Source: Pleurotus djamor (taxonomy: Eukaryota; Basidiomycota; Agaricomycetes; Agaricales; Pleurotaceae). Taken from it: 12,790 nt of DNA. How positions within the stretch are numbered: position 1 is the stretch's first letter; each line of letters begins with the position of its first letter. The notes beneath the pieces were generated by a model that saw nothing but the letters and a program-made list of their open reading frames with translations, did not search any database and was not told the DNA's origin. Position numbers and translations under genes: made by a program. This document shows positions 1-8,539 of the stretch, in pieces. The DNA is taken from the NCBI GenBank assembly GCA_029747585.1, contig JAPEVF010001186.1:1-12790 (forward strand), read 5' to 3'.

Positions 1-187
1 AATTCCTTATAACGCTTCGTGCGTTTACGAAAACAACAAATCGTTGAACTATTGGACCGATGCTTCGCGCTCAAACCATAGTAATACTACGAACAGTGTT
101 TTCGGATACGAAAATGAAATGACACAACGATAACGTCCATACGTTACCACTCATTTGTAGATTGCAGGACAATCTAGTGGGGGGAAA
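1..187 (+). mobile_element. 3' end of the internal region of an LTR retroelement, ending in a polypurine tract
   Basis: This stretch lies directly upstream of the LTR at 188-392 and ends in a purine-rich run at about 177-187 (GTGGGGGGAAA), the expected position and composition of a plus-strand priming polypurine tract. One frame is open from position 2 to a TAA at 131-133, giving a 43-residue tail (it includes NKSLNYWTDASRSN and ends EMTQR). I do not recognise this peptide; it may be the end of a pol or extra ORF, or chance. The rest of the element would lie left of the window. A copia-like identity is only a guess from the short LTR. Confidence 0.5.
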
Positions 188-392
188 TGTAACGAAATAT
201 TTATATTCCATAGGGGTCATTCCTATATGACCCCCTAATGATTACATAACATGACTATTTAAGCAGATGCGGACCCTTATTGGTCTGCATCTTTCTACTT
301 TGTACTATCCCGCTACGCTACATCACCGAATATACATCGGTTCAATGTACTTGCGCGAACACAAGTAAGAACGAGTCTTACAGCACGCTACA
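188..392 (+). mobile_element. LTR (3' LTR of a truncated-by-window element), 205 bp
   Basis: The segment begins TGTAACG and ends GCTACA, giving matching TGTA/TACA termini, and follows directly on a polypurine tract, which places it as the 3' LTR of a plus-strand element. A TATA-like CTATTTAAG lies near 254-262. The LTR boundary is 46 bases past a splice donor (GTGAGT on the minus strand, first base 438) of the hydrolase gene to its right, so the element sits inside, or at the acceptor end of, a host intron. The expected duplicated target would start at 393 (CGGAG), but the partner copy is outside the window. It could also be a solo LTR with a chance purine tract. Confidence 0.6.
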
Positions 393-438
393 CGGAGCAT
401 CATTAAATGTGGCTGGATTTACAGATGAAACGACTCAC

Positions 439-3074
439 CGAATGGTTGGAGAACTTTCAGAAAGTCATCTCGGTATCGCTGAATTTCAGAGCCCCACTGG
501 TAGACTTGAGAAACAGCCGGGAGTCGAGCGGTCGTTGGAACGAGTCGCGTATGGGAGAGGAGACGCACCAGCGTCTCCTTGTGCTCCAGCGTCATCGCGG
601 CGAGTCTTTGGTGGTGCACGGCTACACCGAGCGCTGTCAGAAGAGTTCCTCCGGCATCAGGAACTTCGACAAGCGAAGCCAAACGTGTGTCTGACATTGA
701 GATAAGCAAGAAACCACGCAGCATCTTTGAAATTGGTCGCACCATCATTCGAGAAGGATTGTAAGGTTGTTAGCGCAGCATTATAACTGAACACATCTGG
801 GTCACTGCCTTCAAATGATGGGCAAGCGCTAGCCAATGACGTCAGTGCATGAGATGCATTTGCGAAGGCCTGCTCAACAATTGAGAGTGTCTCCGATGAT
901 TGATCATACTTAAGAAATAGAGCCTCCCATCCGAGCCCGACTGATTTCGGTAGTGCAGCCCTGGGGATGTAGGTTGTGATTGTCGTCTTTGTCTGACAGT
1001 GCTGCGTTCACTGCGAGCATTGCATATAACTTAATGAACACCTACATTCAGGGGGACTTGAGAAGCTCTACTTGCCATCGAGGAGGTGTCGTTGTCTGTA
1101 GAATCCTCCTAAAGTAGCTCTTTCATCAATGGTTTGTCACAAGAAACTCCGGAAGAAATACCTCGTTGTCAACTTTTCTGCCTGAAACACCAAACACAGA
1201 TTGATGAATTCGCTGACCGGGTCGGATTTTCCTTGCCCGTCCAAGGTGCGGCCTTCATATCAATTAGTTAGCGCCTACTAGCAGGGAACAGTGTGAAAGG
1301 AAGGGCTCACCACCACGTCACACTATCCTTGTCCTTATATGAGAGTGCTCTGAATGGGAGCAGTTCTAAGAATACCCAACCCCAAGTCAGCGACTCTTTT
1401 AGCTTTACTGGCACCCACTCCCCCATATACGCAGTCATTAGCAGACCACATGCCCGAGCTTCGTAAGTCATCCATCGCAACGAGTCGCCGAAGTTGTTCA
1501 ACTGCTTGTTTGATGTATTACCACCGCCACTATTGACATCATGGTGAGTTCAGAGAGTGCATAAATCAATGAAGGGTGTAACTCACATATCAGAGTGTGT
1601 TCCCTTAAACCATACCTCCTTCACGTCGCCTTTATTTTTGTCGTCAATGGGACCTTCTCCACCATTCACATATTCCGGCTGGAATTTCGCGCGGCGCTCG
1701 TCCAGTGCCAATGCGTGGCGGAAATGACAAACATGTTTCATCCCGGACACGGTCTCGGGCAAGGATTTCCCTCGAAATACACCAATCAACGACACTGTAT
1801 CCCTACTCCGGTTCAGACGAGCTTTCACGGCAAGAAAGTCTGATGAATAAACCTTACCAAGCACCGACAAAATGAACCTTTACATCTTCATAACACAGAG
1901 ACTTCTTGAATGACTGACAGAGCTGTTCTTCGTCGCTTAATTTCTGCGGAGTCCCGGGAGTGGGGGGAGTTGATTCGCGTTTTGAATACGCTGTCATCGC
2001 TGTGTACAACTCGTAGGCACTAGCGACGAATGAGACATTTATATCTCCGATGTGATCGAACAGACGTACAAAGGAATTTGATTTTCGTTTCCTTTGTGGA
2101 GAAGTCCGACCAGCTCAATCATGCCAGCAATGACGCGGACTTGATAGGCACCCCTCGAAAAACCTAAAACAAGTGAGACAGCTGGCCTTGGCGTCAATAG
2201 GGTAGTTCAAAGCAAATGATTTGGACTTGATTTGGGGTTTGATTTGGAGAATACTTGGCGAACTTCACCTTGACCAGCGATTTCGGCCAAGCACGGCAAA
2301 CGTATCGGAGGCTGAATGACCCCTAGATTGGGTTCTGTTAAGTCTGAAACACACGCACCGTTTGTAGTACTATAAAATAGCCCGCTCGTGCTAGATAAAG
2401 GTCTGAAAGATGAAGAGTGCACATACGGGCAAATGAACGGACTTACAAGAGCGAAATTGCTCAACCATTTGCTCGGAACTAGGAAGAGTTACGACTCCGC
2501 TCGGCGGTATCCGAAACGTAGCTCAAATCAACCTCAAATCAACCTGGAATCCGTCGAAATCACTACAAAGGTGGGGGTATCATGGATTTTTGAACCAAAT
2601 CAAAATCCAAATCATTGTGGAATCAAGCCCAAATCAAGCCCAAATCGCGAGGTTTGAATTCCCCTATTAAATGAAACAATGAGCACTCACCGAAGAGAAA
2701 AATTCGGTCGCCAGGTTGGTAATTCTCGGAAAGCCACTTGTAGGCTGCGTGGATGATCCGTTCGAAGTTCCTAGAGAGCATCTCCGTCATGGATTGGGTT
2801 ACACCGCGAAATCAGGGCGATCGTACCAAGCGATGGCGGTATCAATGTGGTTATAGATTACTTGTTTCCAGTAGCCGAACGATCGGAACGATGGTCGAGC
2901 ATAAGTCCCGATACCGCTATTGTAGAAAACAAGCTGTTCAACGTCGCCGCCGACTTTGATGATTCGACTGAAAAGCTCGACCACGTTGGTACTCTAAGTT
3001 TCGATCTCCATGAGTACTGGGCACTTTCATACGAAAATCATGGACGCACATTCACACTGAATTGGTTCGACGTC
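439..3074 (-). CDS. DUF2235 alpha/beta-hydrolase (Tle1-like phospholipase fold), spliced, both ends missing
   Basis: Minus-strand exons, in transcript order: 3074-3050, 2993-2827, 2770-2691, 2163-2070, 2019-1858, 1802-1587, 1529-1311, 1252-1162, 1108-1046, 992-743, 690-439. All junctions are GT-AG and every phase agrees, giving about 539 residues without a stop. The family signature is clear: TSNQF near the N-terminal DGT box, NVVELFSRI, NSGIGTYARPS, the nucleophile motif GFSRGAYQVRV with its Ser split from F-G by an intron, HFVGAWDTV (likely acidic triad member), FRHALALDERR, and EVWFKGTHSDIGGGN (likely catalytic His). Family knowledge suggests a lipase or esterase; the substrate is unknown. 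The start exon would lie right of the gypsy element and the C-terminus left of the LTR. Residues after about 330 are less conserved, and those exons rest on intron size and frame alone. Confidence 0.85.
2164..2690 (-). other. Intron of the DUF2235 gene enlarged by a MITE
   Basis: On the minus strand the donor GTGAGT starts at 2690 and the acceptor TTTTAG ends at 2164. Splicing joins phase 1 and rebuilds the GFSRG nucleophile elbow. At 527 nt it is about ten times the other introns of this gene (50-58 nt). Removing the 465-bp element and one TA leaves 60 nt, in line with its siblings. Confidence 0.8.
2200..2664. mobile_element. MITE-like non-autonomous DNA element, 465 bp, TA target duplication
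   Basis: The left end (GGGTAGTTCAAAG) and the reverse complement of the right end (GGGGAATTCAAAC) match. Similarity runs on for about 45 bases through GATTTGG, CTTGATTTGGG and TTGATT. The element is flanked on each side by TA (2198-2199 and 2665-2666). GATTTGG-type heptamers recur near both ends and again as two CAAATCAACCT units near 2523-2543, plausible subterminal transposase-binding repeats. No transposase is encoded. TA duplication with a GGG terminus would fit Tc1/mariner- or PIF/Harbinger-type mobilisation, but the superfamily is inference. Confidence 0.72.
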
Positions 3075-3082
3075 CTGTCAAT

Positions 3083-3425
3083 TGTTAGACCCTATCCAGA
3101 AAAGGGGCTATAGGGGAGGGCGTAGGCCGAGATGACGGCCGAGTGGACGAGATAGGGGTGAGTACAGCGACTGAGGCGCAGCGCTGGACTCCTACTAACA
3201 CTCCGGGCTCGGTGTACCAGGCCGGGTGCAAGGCCGAGGATACGAGGAGGAGAAAGAGGACGACGAGTAGAGGAGGACCAAGTCGTCTCGGGCCCGGGTC
3301 GGGTCGTCAGGCCGGACGAGGATCAGAGAGGATAAGGTGGAAACGTCTATAAACGAGCTAAGGAACAAATACAACTATGAGGAACTATATATACTATGCT
3401 ACATGAGGCTTCGGCTACAAGAACA
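3083..3425 (+). repeat. 5' LTR of the Ty3/gypsy element
   Basis: It begins TGTTAGACCC immediately beside host intron sequence and ends near CAAGAACA, one base before a candidate primer-binding site. The 5' two thirds are GC-rich (many GGCCGAG and CGGG words); the last 80 bases are AT-rich and hold TATA-like sites at about 3349 (CTATAAACG) and 3387 (CTATATATACT), suitable for initiation near the U3-R boundary. The right boundary is inferred: an end at CTACA (3419) is the alternative. The matching 3' LTR is outside the window, so boundaries cannot be confirmed by comparison. Confidence 0.65.
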
Positions 3426-3426
3426 A

Positions 3427-3437
3427 TGGCGGGTCCG
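3427..3437 (+). other. Candidate tRNA primer-binding site
   Basis: TGGCGGGTCCG begins one base after the inferred LTR end. The leading TGG would pair with the CCA end of a tRNA, the usual arrangement in LTR elements. I cannot name the tRNA. Confidence 0.5.
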
Positions 3438-3477
3438 TTATGTAAATACTGCGCGTGTGGGTCCACTAGATCCGTGA

Positions 3478-3548
3478 GTCACGTGACAGGCGGTATAGGG
3501 GTGTCACGTGACCACAGGAGCTAGGGGACCTGTCACGGATCGTGACAG
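3478..3548 (+). promoter_or_regulatory. Palindrome cluster in the retroelement leader (two GTCACGTGAC plus a CTGTCACG hairpin)
   Basis: The 10-bp palindrome GTCACGTGAC occurs at 3478-3487 and again at 3503-3512. An 8-bp stem (CTGTCACG / CGTGACAG) with loop GAT follows at 3530-3548. All three share the word GTCACG. As DNA they contain the CACGTG E-box core; as RNA they are self-complementary hairpins where retroelements keep dimerisation and packaging signals. Which role applies is inference. Confidence 0.45.
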
Positions 3549-5895
3549 TCGAGCGTTTAATCATGCTCGAAGACGCGAGCGAGCTCCTAGTCGCTCAGGA
3601 GGGGAATCCACCCCTGGTTCGGATCCTTCGGACTCAAACGACAGCGATGACACCTATTCTGAGGTGGACAGCAGGTCTGAGCGCTCGGAAAATTCTGATG
3701 CTCGTTATCGGCGCCACCGGCGTAGGGAATACAAGAAGCGTCGAGCTTTGATCAAACCGAATCCGCCGGATAACTATGATGGAGAAGCCGATAACCAAGC
3801 TTTCTTCAAATTCATGCATGAGTACTCGATGTATGTTGAAGAAGGGAAGCTGCCCCGTCGTCAGAAAGTAGCAAAGGTTGGGCGTTTCCTTACCGGAAAG
3901 GCATACACCTTCTATATGCGTCAGGTCGCCTATGACGCACGTCGTTGGACCCTGGATGAGTTCTTCACGGCCCTTTTTAATTACTGCTTCCCTGCAGACT
4001 ATGTCTCGAAGCAAAGACGTCGCCTGCAGAAGTTATATCAGCATGAGAAAAAGGTCAAGGAGTATACCTCCGAGCTCATTGAGCTATTCACCATCATCGG
4101 TATGACAGATGAGCGAGAACGCGTGAACAAGTTGTGGAACGGCTTACGCTTCGATATCCAAAAGGACTTGTGGAAGGATCGTCTCAATCCTGAGACGGCT
4201 ACGTGGGATAAGGTGGTTGAAGCCGCCGAAATCATCGAGATCTCACTGTCCATTGGTGCGAGTCAGCACTCTAGGGACAATCATAAGAAGGGTGGCAACA
4301 ACCCAAAAGGAAACCACAGACCTTCTGATTCAGGGAACTCCAAACGCGACCATGGCAAGGGGAAGTTCTCCAACCATGGTCAGGGAGGAGGCTCAAACCA
4401 GTCTCGCGCTGGTTCATCAAGGTTCAAGGATTACAAACGGTCCTCGAATCAAAAATCCGACCGACCCAGAATGTCAGACGCCGAAATTGAACGTCTGAAG
4501 AGTGAACAACGCTGCTTCACTTGTAAGGAAGTCGGCCACATGTCTCGGCAATGTCCAAAATCGCACAATGTCGCCTTGTCATCGCGTGGACCTCCCGGTC
4601 TACCGTCCCACAGCATCGGCGTTGAAATTGTTGAAGATTCCGAAGAACTTCGAGAAGCGGTCGACTGCGATGACACCGTCGATTATGTTGACGTCGGATT
4701 CATAGGGTTTGACATACCCCTTGAAGACATCCCTGAAGAAAATGATGCCTACTCCAGCGAGTGGTCAGAGGAGTATCGCCCTATCGGGGACATTCTGTCT
4801 GAAGCCTGTGAGAGAATCCTACAGCAGTATGCGTGGCATGACTTCCCTGGTGATGAAGGGTTAGAGCCACTACGAGATCTCTACCAAGGTCGTCGTTTTA
4901 CGGCCATGCAGATTTCGGATGAACAAATTGTCATCCATGATAATCGTTCCTTTGAACGATACGAGTATCTCGACAGGGAGCTCCTTTTGACTCCTGAGTT
5001 CCGCTTGGTCGAGTGGTACGCATTACAAATGGCCGAAAGACATTTCCTGGATGAGTCAGCAGCCCATGACTTCATAGGCACTGAGCCTATGGGGGATATC
5101 CTTGCTGAGTTTGTAAGAAGGACTCTACGCAACTACGCACCTCACTTTGGGGATATCCCATCACTGTCGGATGAAGAGATAATCCATCCCGAGCGCTACC
5201 AAATTAGTTGGGTTGACGACCGAGATGCGTACGAAATCTTTGACACTCGCAATGGCTTTGTGGGGACTCTAGACACGGCATGGCTGATCACACATGGTTT
5301 TGACCTTGTGGCCTGGTACCAAGGAAGTTTAATTGAGTACTACGAGTTTATCGGTATATGCGAAGGGATACTTGATAATGGAGGTCCATACGCTACCGAC
5401 GTCGTCCTTGGTGACCATCAGATCATTGAGGGACAGTTCAGCATTGACTGGTCAGTACCAGACCAGTCGTACATCATATCCGATACCGTCTGCGCGATAG
5501 CATGCCTGATTGAGCCCGAACTGATCCATAACCCGCGGTTTGACCTAAGGAACTGGTACTTGCGTCGAACCACCGAGTTATTTGATTTTCGGTTTGAGAT
5601 GGACGAGGAATGGGTGCTTGAATTCCTCCGAATGGCCGAGTCGAACTTCTCGCCTCAGCAGATAGAGACGATACTCCAGATAATGGAGTTCTTCGAAGAA
5701 ACCGGAGCCGAAACTATTAGTGTTGAGGTCGGAATGGATGGGGTAGTAAGCCTGGAAGAAGTTCCAACATCCGATGGAAGCAGCGAGCATGAGCCAGACA
5801 CCATCGAAAGCCTTCAGCTGTTGGGACTTCAAGTGGAACGAGGGACCTACCCTGCACTCCAGCGAAACGCCGCGATGGCCAAAGACCCTACGTGA
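3508..5895 (+). CDS. gag: Gag polyprotein with CCHC zinc knuckle and a long acidic repeated C-terminal region
   Basis: The frame opens after a TAG at 3496-3498; 3508 is a GTG and the first in-frame ATG is 3814 (residue 103), so the real start is unresolved. Residues 1-80 are charged and low in complexity (Arg/Ser/Asp). About 88-250 match the retrotransposon Gag (capsid-like) fold: NQAFFKFMHEY, VGRFLTGKAYTFYM, RRLQKLYQ, ELIELFTIIGM, NGLRFDIQKDLW. A Lys/Gly/Asn-rich nucleic-acid-binding stretch leads into the CX2CX4HX4C knuckle at residues 336-349 (CFTCKEVGHMSRQC). Residues about 425-692 are acidic and consist of three diverged copies of one unit. The ORF ends at TGA 5893-5895, with protease continuing in the same frame. 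Confidence 0.85.
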   Translation: MTTGARGPVTDRDSRAFNHARRRERAPSRSGGESTPGSDPSDSNDSDDTYSEVDSRSERSENSDARYRRHRRREYKKRRALIKPNPPDNYDGEADNQAFFKFMHEYSMYVEEGKLPRRQKVAKVGRFLTGKAYTFYMRQVAYDARRWTLDEFFTALFNYCFPADYVSKQRRRLQKLYQHEKKVKEYTSELIELFTIIGMTDERERVNKLWNGLRFDIQKDLWKDRLNPETATWDKVVEAAEIIEISLSIGASQHSRDNHKKGGNNPKGNHRPSDSGNSKRDHGKGKFSNHGQGGGSNQSRAGSSRFKDYKRSSNQKSDRPRMSDAEIERLKSEQRCFTCKEVGHMSRQCPKSHNVALSSRGPPGLPSHSIGVEIVEDSEELREAVDCDDTVDYVDVGFIGFDIPLEDIPEENDAYSSEWSEEYRPIGDILSEACERILQQYAWHDFPGDEGLEPLRDLYQGRRFTAMQISDEQIVIHDNRSFERYEYLDRELLLTPEFRLVEWYALQMAERHFLDESAAHDFIGTEPMGDILAEFVRRTLRNYAPHFGDIPSLSDEEIIHPERYQISWVDDRDAYEIFDTRNGFVGTLDTAWLITHGFDLVAWYQGSLIEYYEFIGICEGILDNGGPYATDVVLGDHQIIEGQFSIDWSVPDQSYIISDTVCAIACLIEPELIHNPRFDLRNWYLRRTTELFDFRFEMDEEWVLEFLRMAESNFSPQQIETILQIMEFFEETGAETISVEVGMDGVVSLEEVPTSDGSSEHEPDTIESLQLLGLQVERGTYPALQRNAAMAKDPT

Positions 5896-7114
5896 CTGGT
5901 ACCGAGACCTCTGGTGGTCAACGTTAAGGTCAACGGCCATCCCGCGCGAGCATTGATTGACTCAGGCTCGCTTGGTGATTTCATATCTACGAATCTAGCG
6001 ACACAGTTAGGCTTGAAGATGGTGCAACTGTCGAAACCCCTACCGGTTCAGTTAGCCGTCCAAGGTTCCCGTTCGAAGGTGAATTTTGGTTGTCGAGCTA
6101 AGCTCGAGTACCACACGATTTCCGAAGAAAGATATTTTGATATAATCAATGTGTCGAATTATGATTTGATTCTTGGAACGCCCTTTTTGTTTCAGCATCA
6201 GATCACGATGAGTGTGAACCCACCTAAGGTCACAATCGGTTCGAAAACCTCCACTCCAATCAAGGGAGTTGGAGTAGCTAAGCTTGCGTCGCAGGCAATT
6301 CATGTTCCAAGTGAAGACGAACTAGAACGAGTGCGCGAGGAGCTCAAGCGATACGCTGAGCCCCTGTGTGTATCTGCTGAGGAGACCCCTCTCCCTCCCC
6401 TACGCGCTATCAATCACGAAATACCACTGATTGACGAAAACAAGACCTACCACTGGCGTCCGTCTCGTTGTCCTGAGCCACTACGAGACCAGTGGAACCA
6501 AAAGCGTGCCAACTACATCAAAACCGGCCGCTGGAAGTTCACATCAGCTGGAAATGCCATTCCTATGATGTTGATTTACAAGCCGGGGACAAAGCTGCTC
6601 CGGGTGGTAAACGATCTTCGAGAACGTAACGCGAACACGAAGAAGATGTCGTCCCCTCTTCCGGTCATCGATGCGATCCTTCGGCACGTAGCGCGTGCCC
6701 GATTCTTCAGTCTCGTGGATGGACAGAATGCCTATGAGCAGATTCAGATTATACCTGCTCATGTGTCCAGAACGACGGTGACAACCCCCGATGGCAATAT
6801 GCAATCGTTAGTGATGCAACAGGGAGATTGCAATGCGCCGGCGACGTACCAAGCGCTGATGAACCATCTCTTCGCGCCATACATAGGCGTGTTCATGTAT
6901 GTATATCTGGATGATATCATTATCTTCTCGAATTCGCTGGAAGAGCACATCAAGCATGTTAAGATCGTTCTTGACATCTTGAAACGCGAGAAGCTTTACC
7001 TTGCTGCGCACAAGCTCCANTTTTTTATGCAAGGAGCTTCGGGTACTGGGTCGGATTGTCGACGAGGGTGGAATTCGAATGGACCCCGACAAAGTCGACT
7101 CGGTTTTGAAGTGG
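5896..7114 (+). CDS. pol: Pol part 1: aspartic protease and reverse transcriptase, cut off by the foldback insertion
   Basis: It continues in the Gag frame straight after the TGA. The protease has the catalytic LIDSGSLGDF motif (Asp at 5959-5961) after a VNGHPARA strand, with YDLILGTPFL as its C-terminal core. RT follows: TGRWKFTSAGNAIPMMLIYK, LRVVNDLRERN, FFSLVDGQNAYEQI (motif A Asp at 6718-6720), QQGDCNAPATYQALMN, and catalytic YLDD at 6904-6915. The N at 7020 falls on a third codon position. An extra G at about 7033-7034 shifts the frame; the true protein continues in frame +2 (ELRVLGRIVDEGGIRMDPDK) to LKW, where the foldback element begins. There is no ATG of its own, as expected for a polyprotein expressed from Gag. 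Confidence 0.87.
7108..7114 (+). repeat. Left copy of the 7-bp target-site duplication GAAGTGG
   Basis: GAAGTGG ends the RT reading frame here and recurs exactly at 9900-9906, where pol resumes. Collapsing the two copies rejoins the pol frame without gain or loss of a base. Confidence 0.9.
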
Positions 7115-7430
7115 CAGTAATACCAGCAACTTGTATCAACAACGAAGTACTAGTAGTGGTTTTTGTCGTTTATATTTTCCACTAAGGTAGCTATTACAAC
7201 GTTCCAGCAACAAGAGGAGTTGTTGTTAACAGTGAGGTAGCTAATGTGGTTGACAGCGAGGCATGTAGAGAGTTTTGTTGTCAACTGCAATGTGGCTACC
7301 TGAAGGTTGTTGTTAACAAGGAACAAGTAGTGGGAGACATATATTCAACAGCAAACAAGGTGGTTAGGTGAAGTGGTTAACTATGAATCAGGTAGAAGAT
7401 AATTGTATTCGACCACAAACCATGAAGGGA
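7115..7430 (+). repeat. Outer left terminal inverted repeat of the foldback element
   Basis: It pairs with 9585-9899. Landmarks shared in inverted order are AACGAAGTACTAGTAGTGG, AAGGTAGCTATTACAACG, GACAGCGAGGCATGTAGAG, AACAAGTAGTGGGAGACAT and AATCAGGTAGAAGATAATTG. About a dozen substitutions separate the two copies, many C/T or G/A. Confidence 0.88.
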
Positions 7431-7436
7431 TCTTTT

Positions 7437-8036
7437 ATAGTTAACAGTAAACCATTTACTAAGACTTTGTAGTTAACAGTAAACCACCAACTAAATGCTT
7501 GTAATCTGTCATGGTTAACAACAAACCAGCAATTTGCAACTTGTTGTTAACAGTGAACCACCAACTAAGAATCTGTTGTCAGCTATGGTTAACAGTGAAC
7601 CAGCAACTAAGAATTTGTAGTTAACAGTGAACCACCAACAAAGAATCTTTCATTAGATGTTGTTAACAGCAAACCACCAACTAAGAATCTGTGGTTAACA
7701 GTAAACCAGCAACTAATAATGTATCATCAGTTGTAGTTAACAGTGATCTAGCAATTAAGAATCTGTGGTTAACAGTAATCCATCATTTACCAATTCGTAG
7801 TTAACAACAAACCACCAACTAATCATTCATCATTAGCTGTGGTTAACAGCGAACCACCAACTAACAAATTGTAATTTGTCATGGTTAACAGCAAGCCACC
7901 AACTAGGAGTTTATGGTTAACAATGAACCAGCAACTAGTAAATTGCAGGTAGTCATGGTTAACAGCAAACCAGCAACTAACAAATTGTGGTTTGGGTACT
8001 TTGGAATTGTAATTAACAATAAACCAGGTATTTCAG
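7437..8036 (+). repeat. Left-arm array of about 15-16 degenerate GTTAAC repeats
   Basis: The core reads GGTTAACAGTGAACCACC with variants (AGTAAACC, AGCAAACC, ACAAACC), followed by AACTAA and a variable spacer. Spacing alternates between roughly 32 and 45 bases. Units face inward in one orientation; the right arm carries the reverse complement. The centre GTTAAC is itself palindromic, and the unit GGTTAAC...GAACC is partly self-complementary. Confidence 0.8.
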
Positions 8037-8040
8037 AGAG

Positions 8041-8290
8041 CATTGATTGTGGAAATATTTATTGACTGTGGGAAATATTCATTGACTGTGAGAAATATTC
8101 ATTGACTGTGAGGAAAATATATTTATAGAAGAAACCCCTTTTAAAAGCATTGAAAAAGCGGTTCATCACTGATACTGACTGTGGGAATATTTTATTGACT
8201 GTGAGAAAAAATTATTGACCATGGGAAAACTATTTTTAACAAAAATCGGTCATTAGAAAGAGCCTGGTGGGTTTCGTGACTAGAATCCTC
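8041..8290 (+). repeat. Left inner segment: ATTGACTGTGGGAAATATTC repeats and left half of the 94-bp inverted repeat
   Basis: A second repeat family starts here, with about seven copies of ATTGACTGTG(G/A)GAAAT, the first four spaced about 20 bases. The segment holds CTTTTAAAAGCATTG, matched in inverted order near 8812-8827, and ends in 8193-8286, an exact inverse of 8540-8633. Confidence 0.75.
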
Positions 8291-8539
8291 AATATATGCT
8301 TGTATCATTTACAACTAATCTGGATGTCCAACTGGCTATAGAGTACCTTGGAAATAAGGCTCTGGCATTAGAAAAGGCCTACTGATTCATTAACATGGTT
8401 ATTCTGGAGTATGAAAACATTGTGACCGACTTGGAATGAATTTTTCCCACAGTCAATAATATTTTCTCACACTTAGTAAAATAGAAAAGTTTTGCTTAAA
8501 ATCTCCATAACTAAATAGGCACCCTATATTTCTAAGGTC
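8287..8539. other. Central loop of the foldback element
   Basis: This 253-bp interval separates the perfect 94-bp inverted repeats. The first half looks unique. The second half (from about 8447) holds one more CCCACAGTCAATAAT copy and an A/T-rich stretch that resembles 8634-8700. I see no gene in it. Confidence 0.6.

Noticed and set aside
280..705. 141-residue plus-strand ORF spanning the LTR end and host sequence
   Set aside because: It crosses the LTR boundary and overlaps a minus-strand exon whose splice phases are consistent; no recognisable protein.
439..1128. Apparent stops and frameshifts in the C-terminal part of the hydrolase gene
   Set aside because: The stop after FLVTNH and the two frame changes all vanish when GT-AG introns of 52-53 nt (1109-1161, 993-1045, 691-742) are removed, so they are not lesions.
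2207..2657. Two overlapping ORFs of 85 and 89 residues in the enlarged intron
   Set aside because: They lie within the MITE and include its inverted repeats and GATTTGG words; no known domain.
3143..3352. 69-residue plus-strand ORF in the 5' LTR
   Set aside because: It is a GC-rich low-complexity Arg/Gly translation within U3, with no protein similarity.
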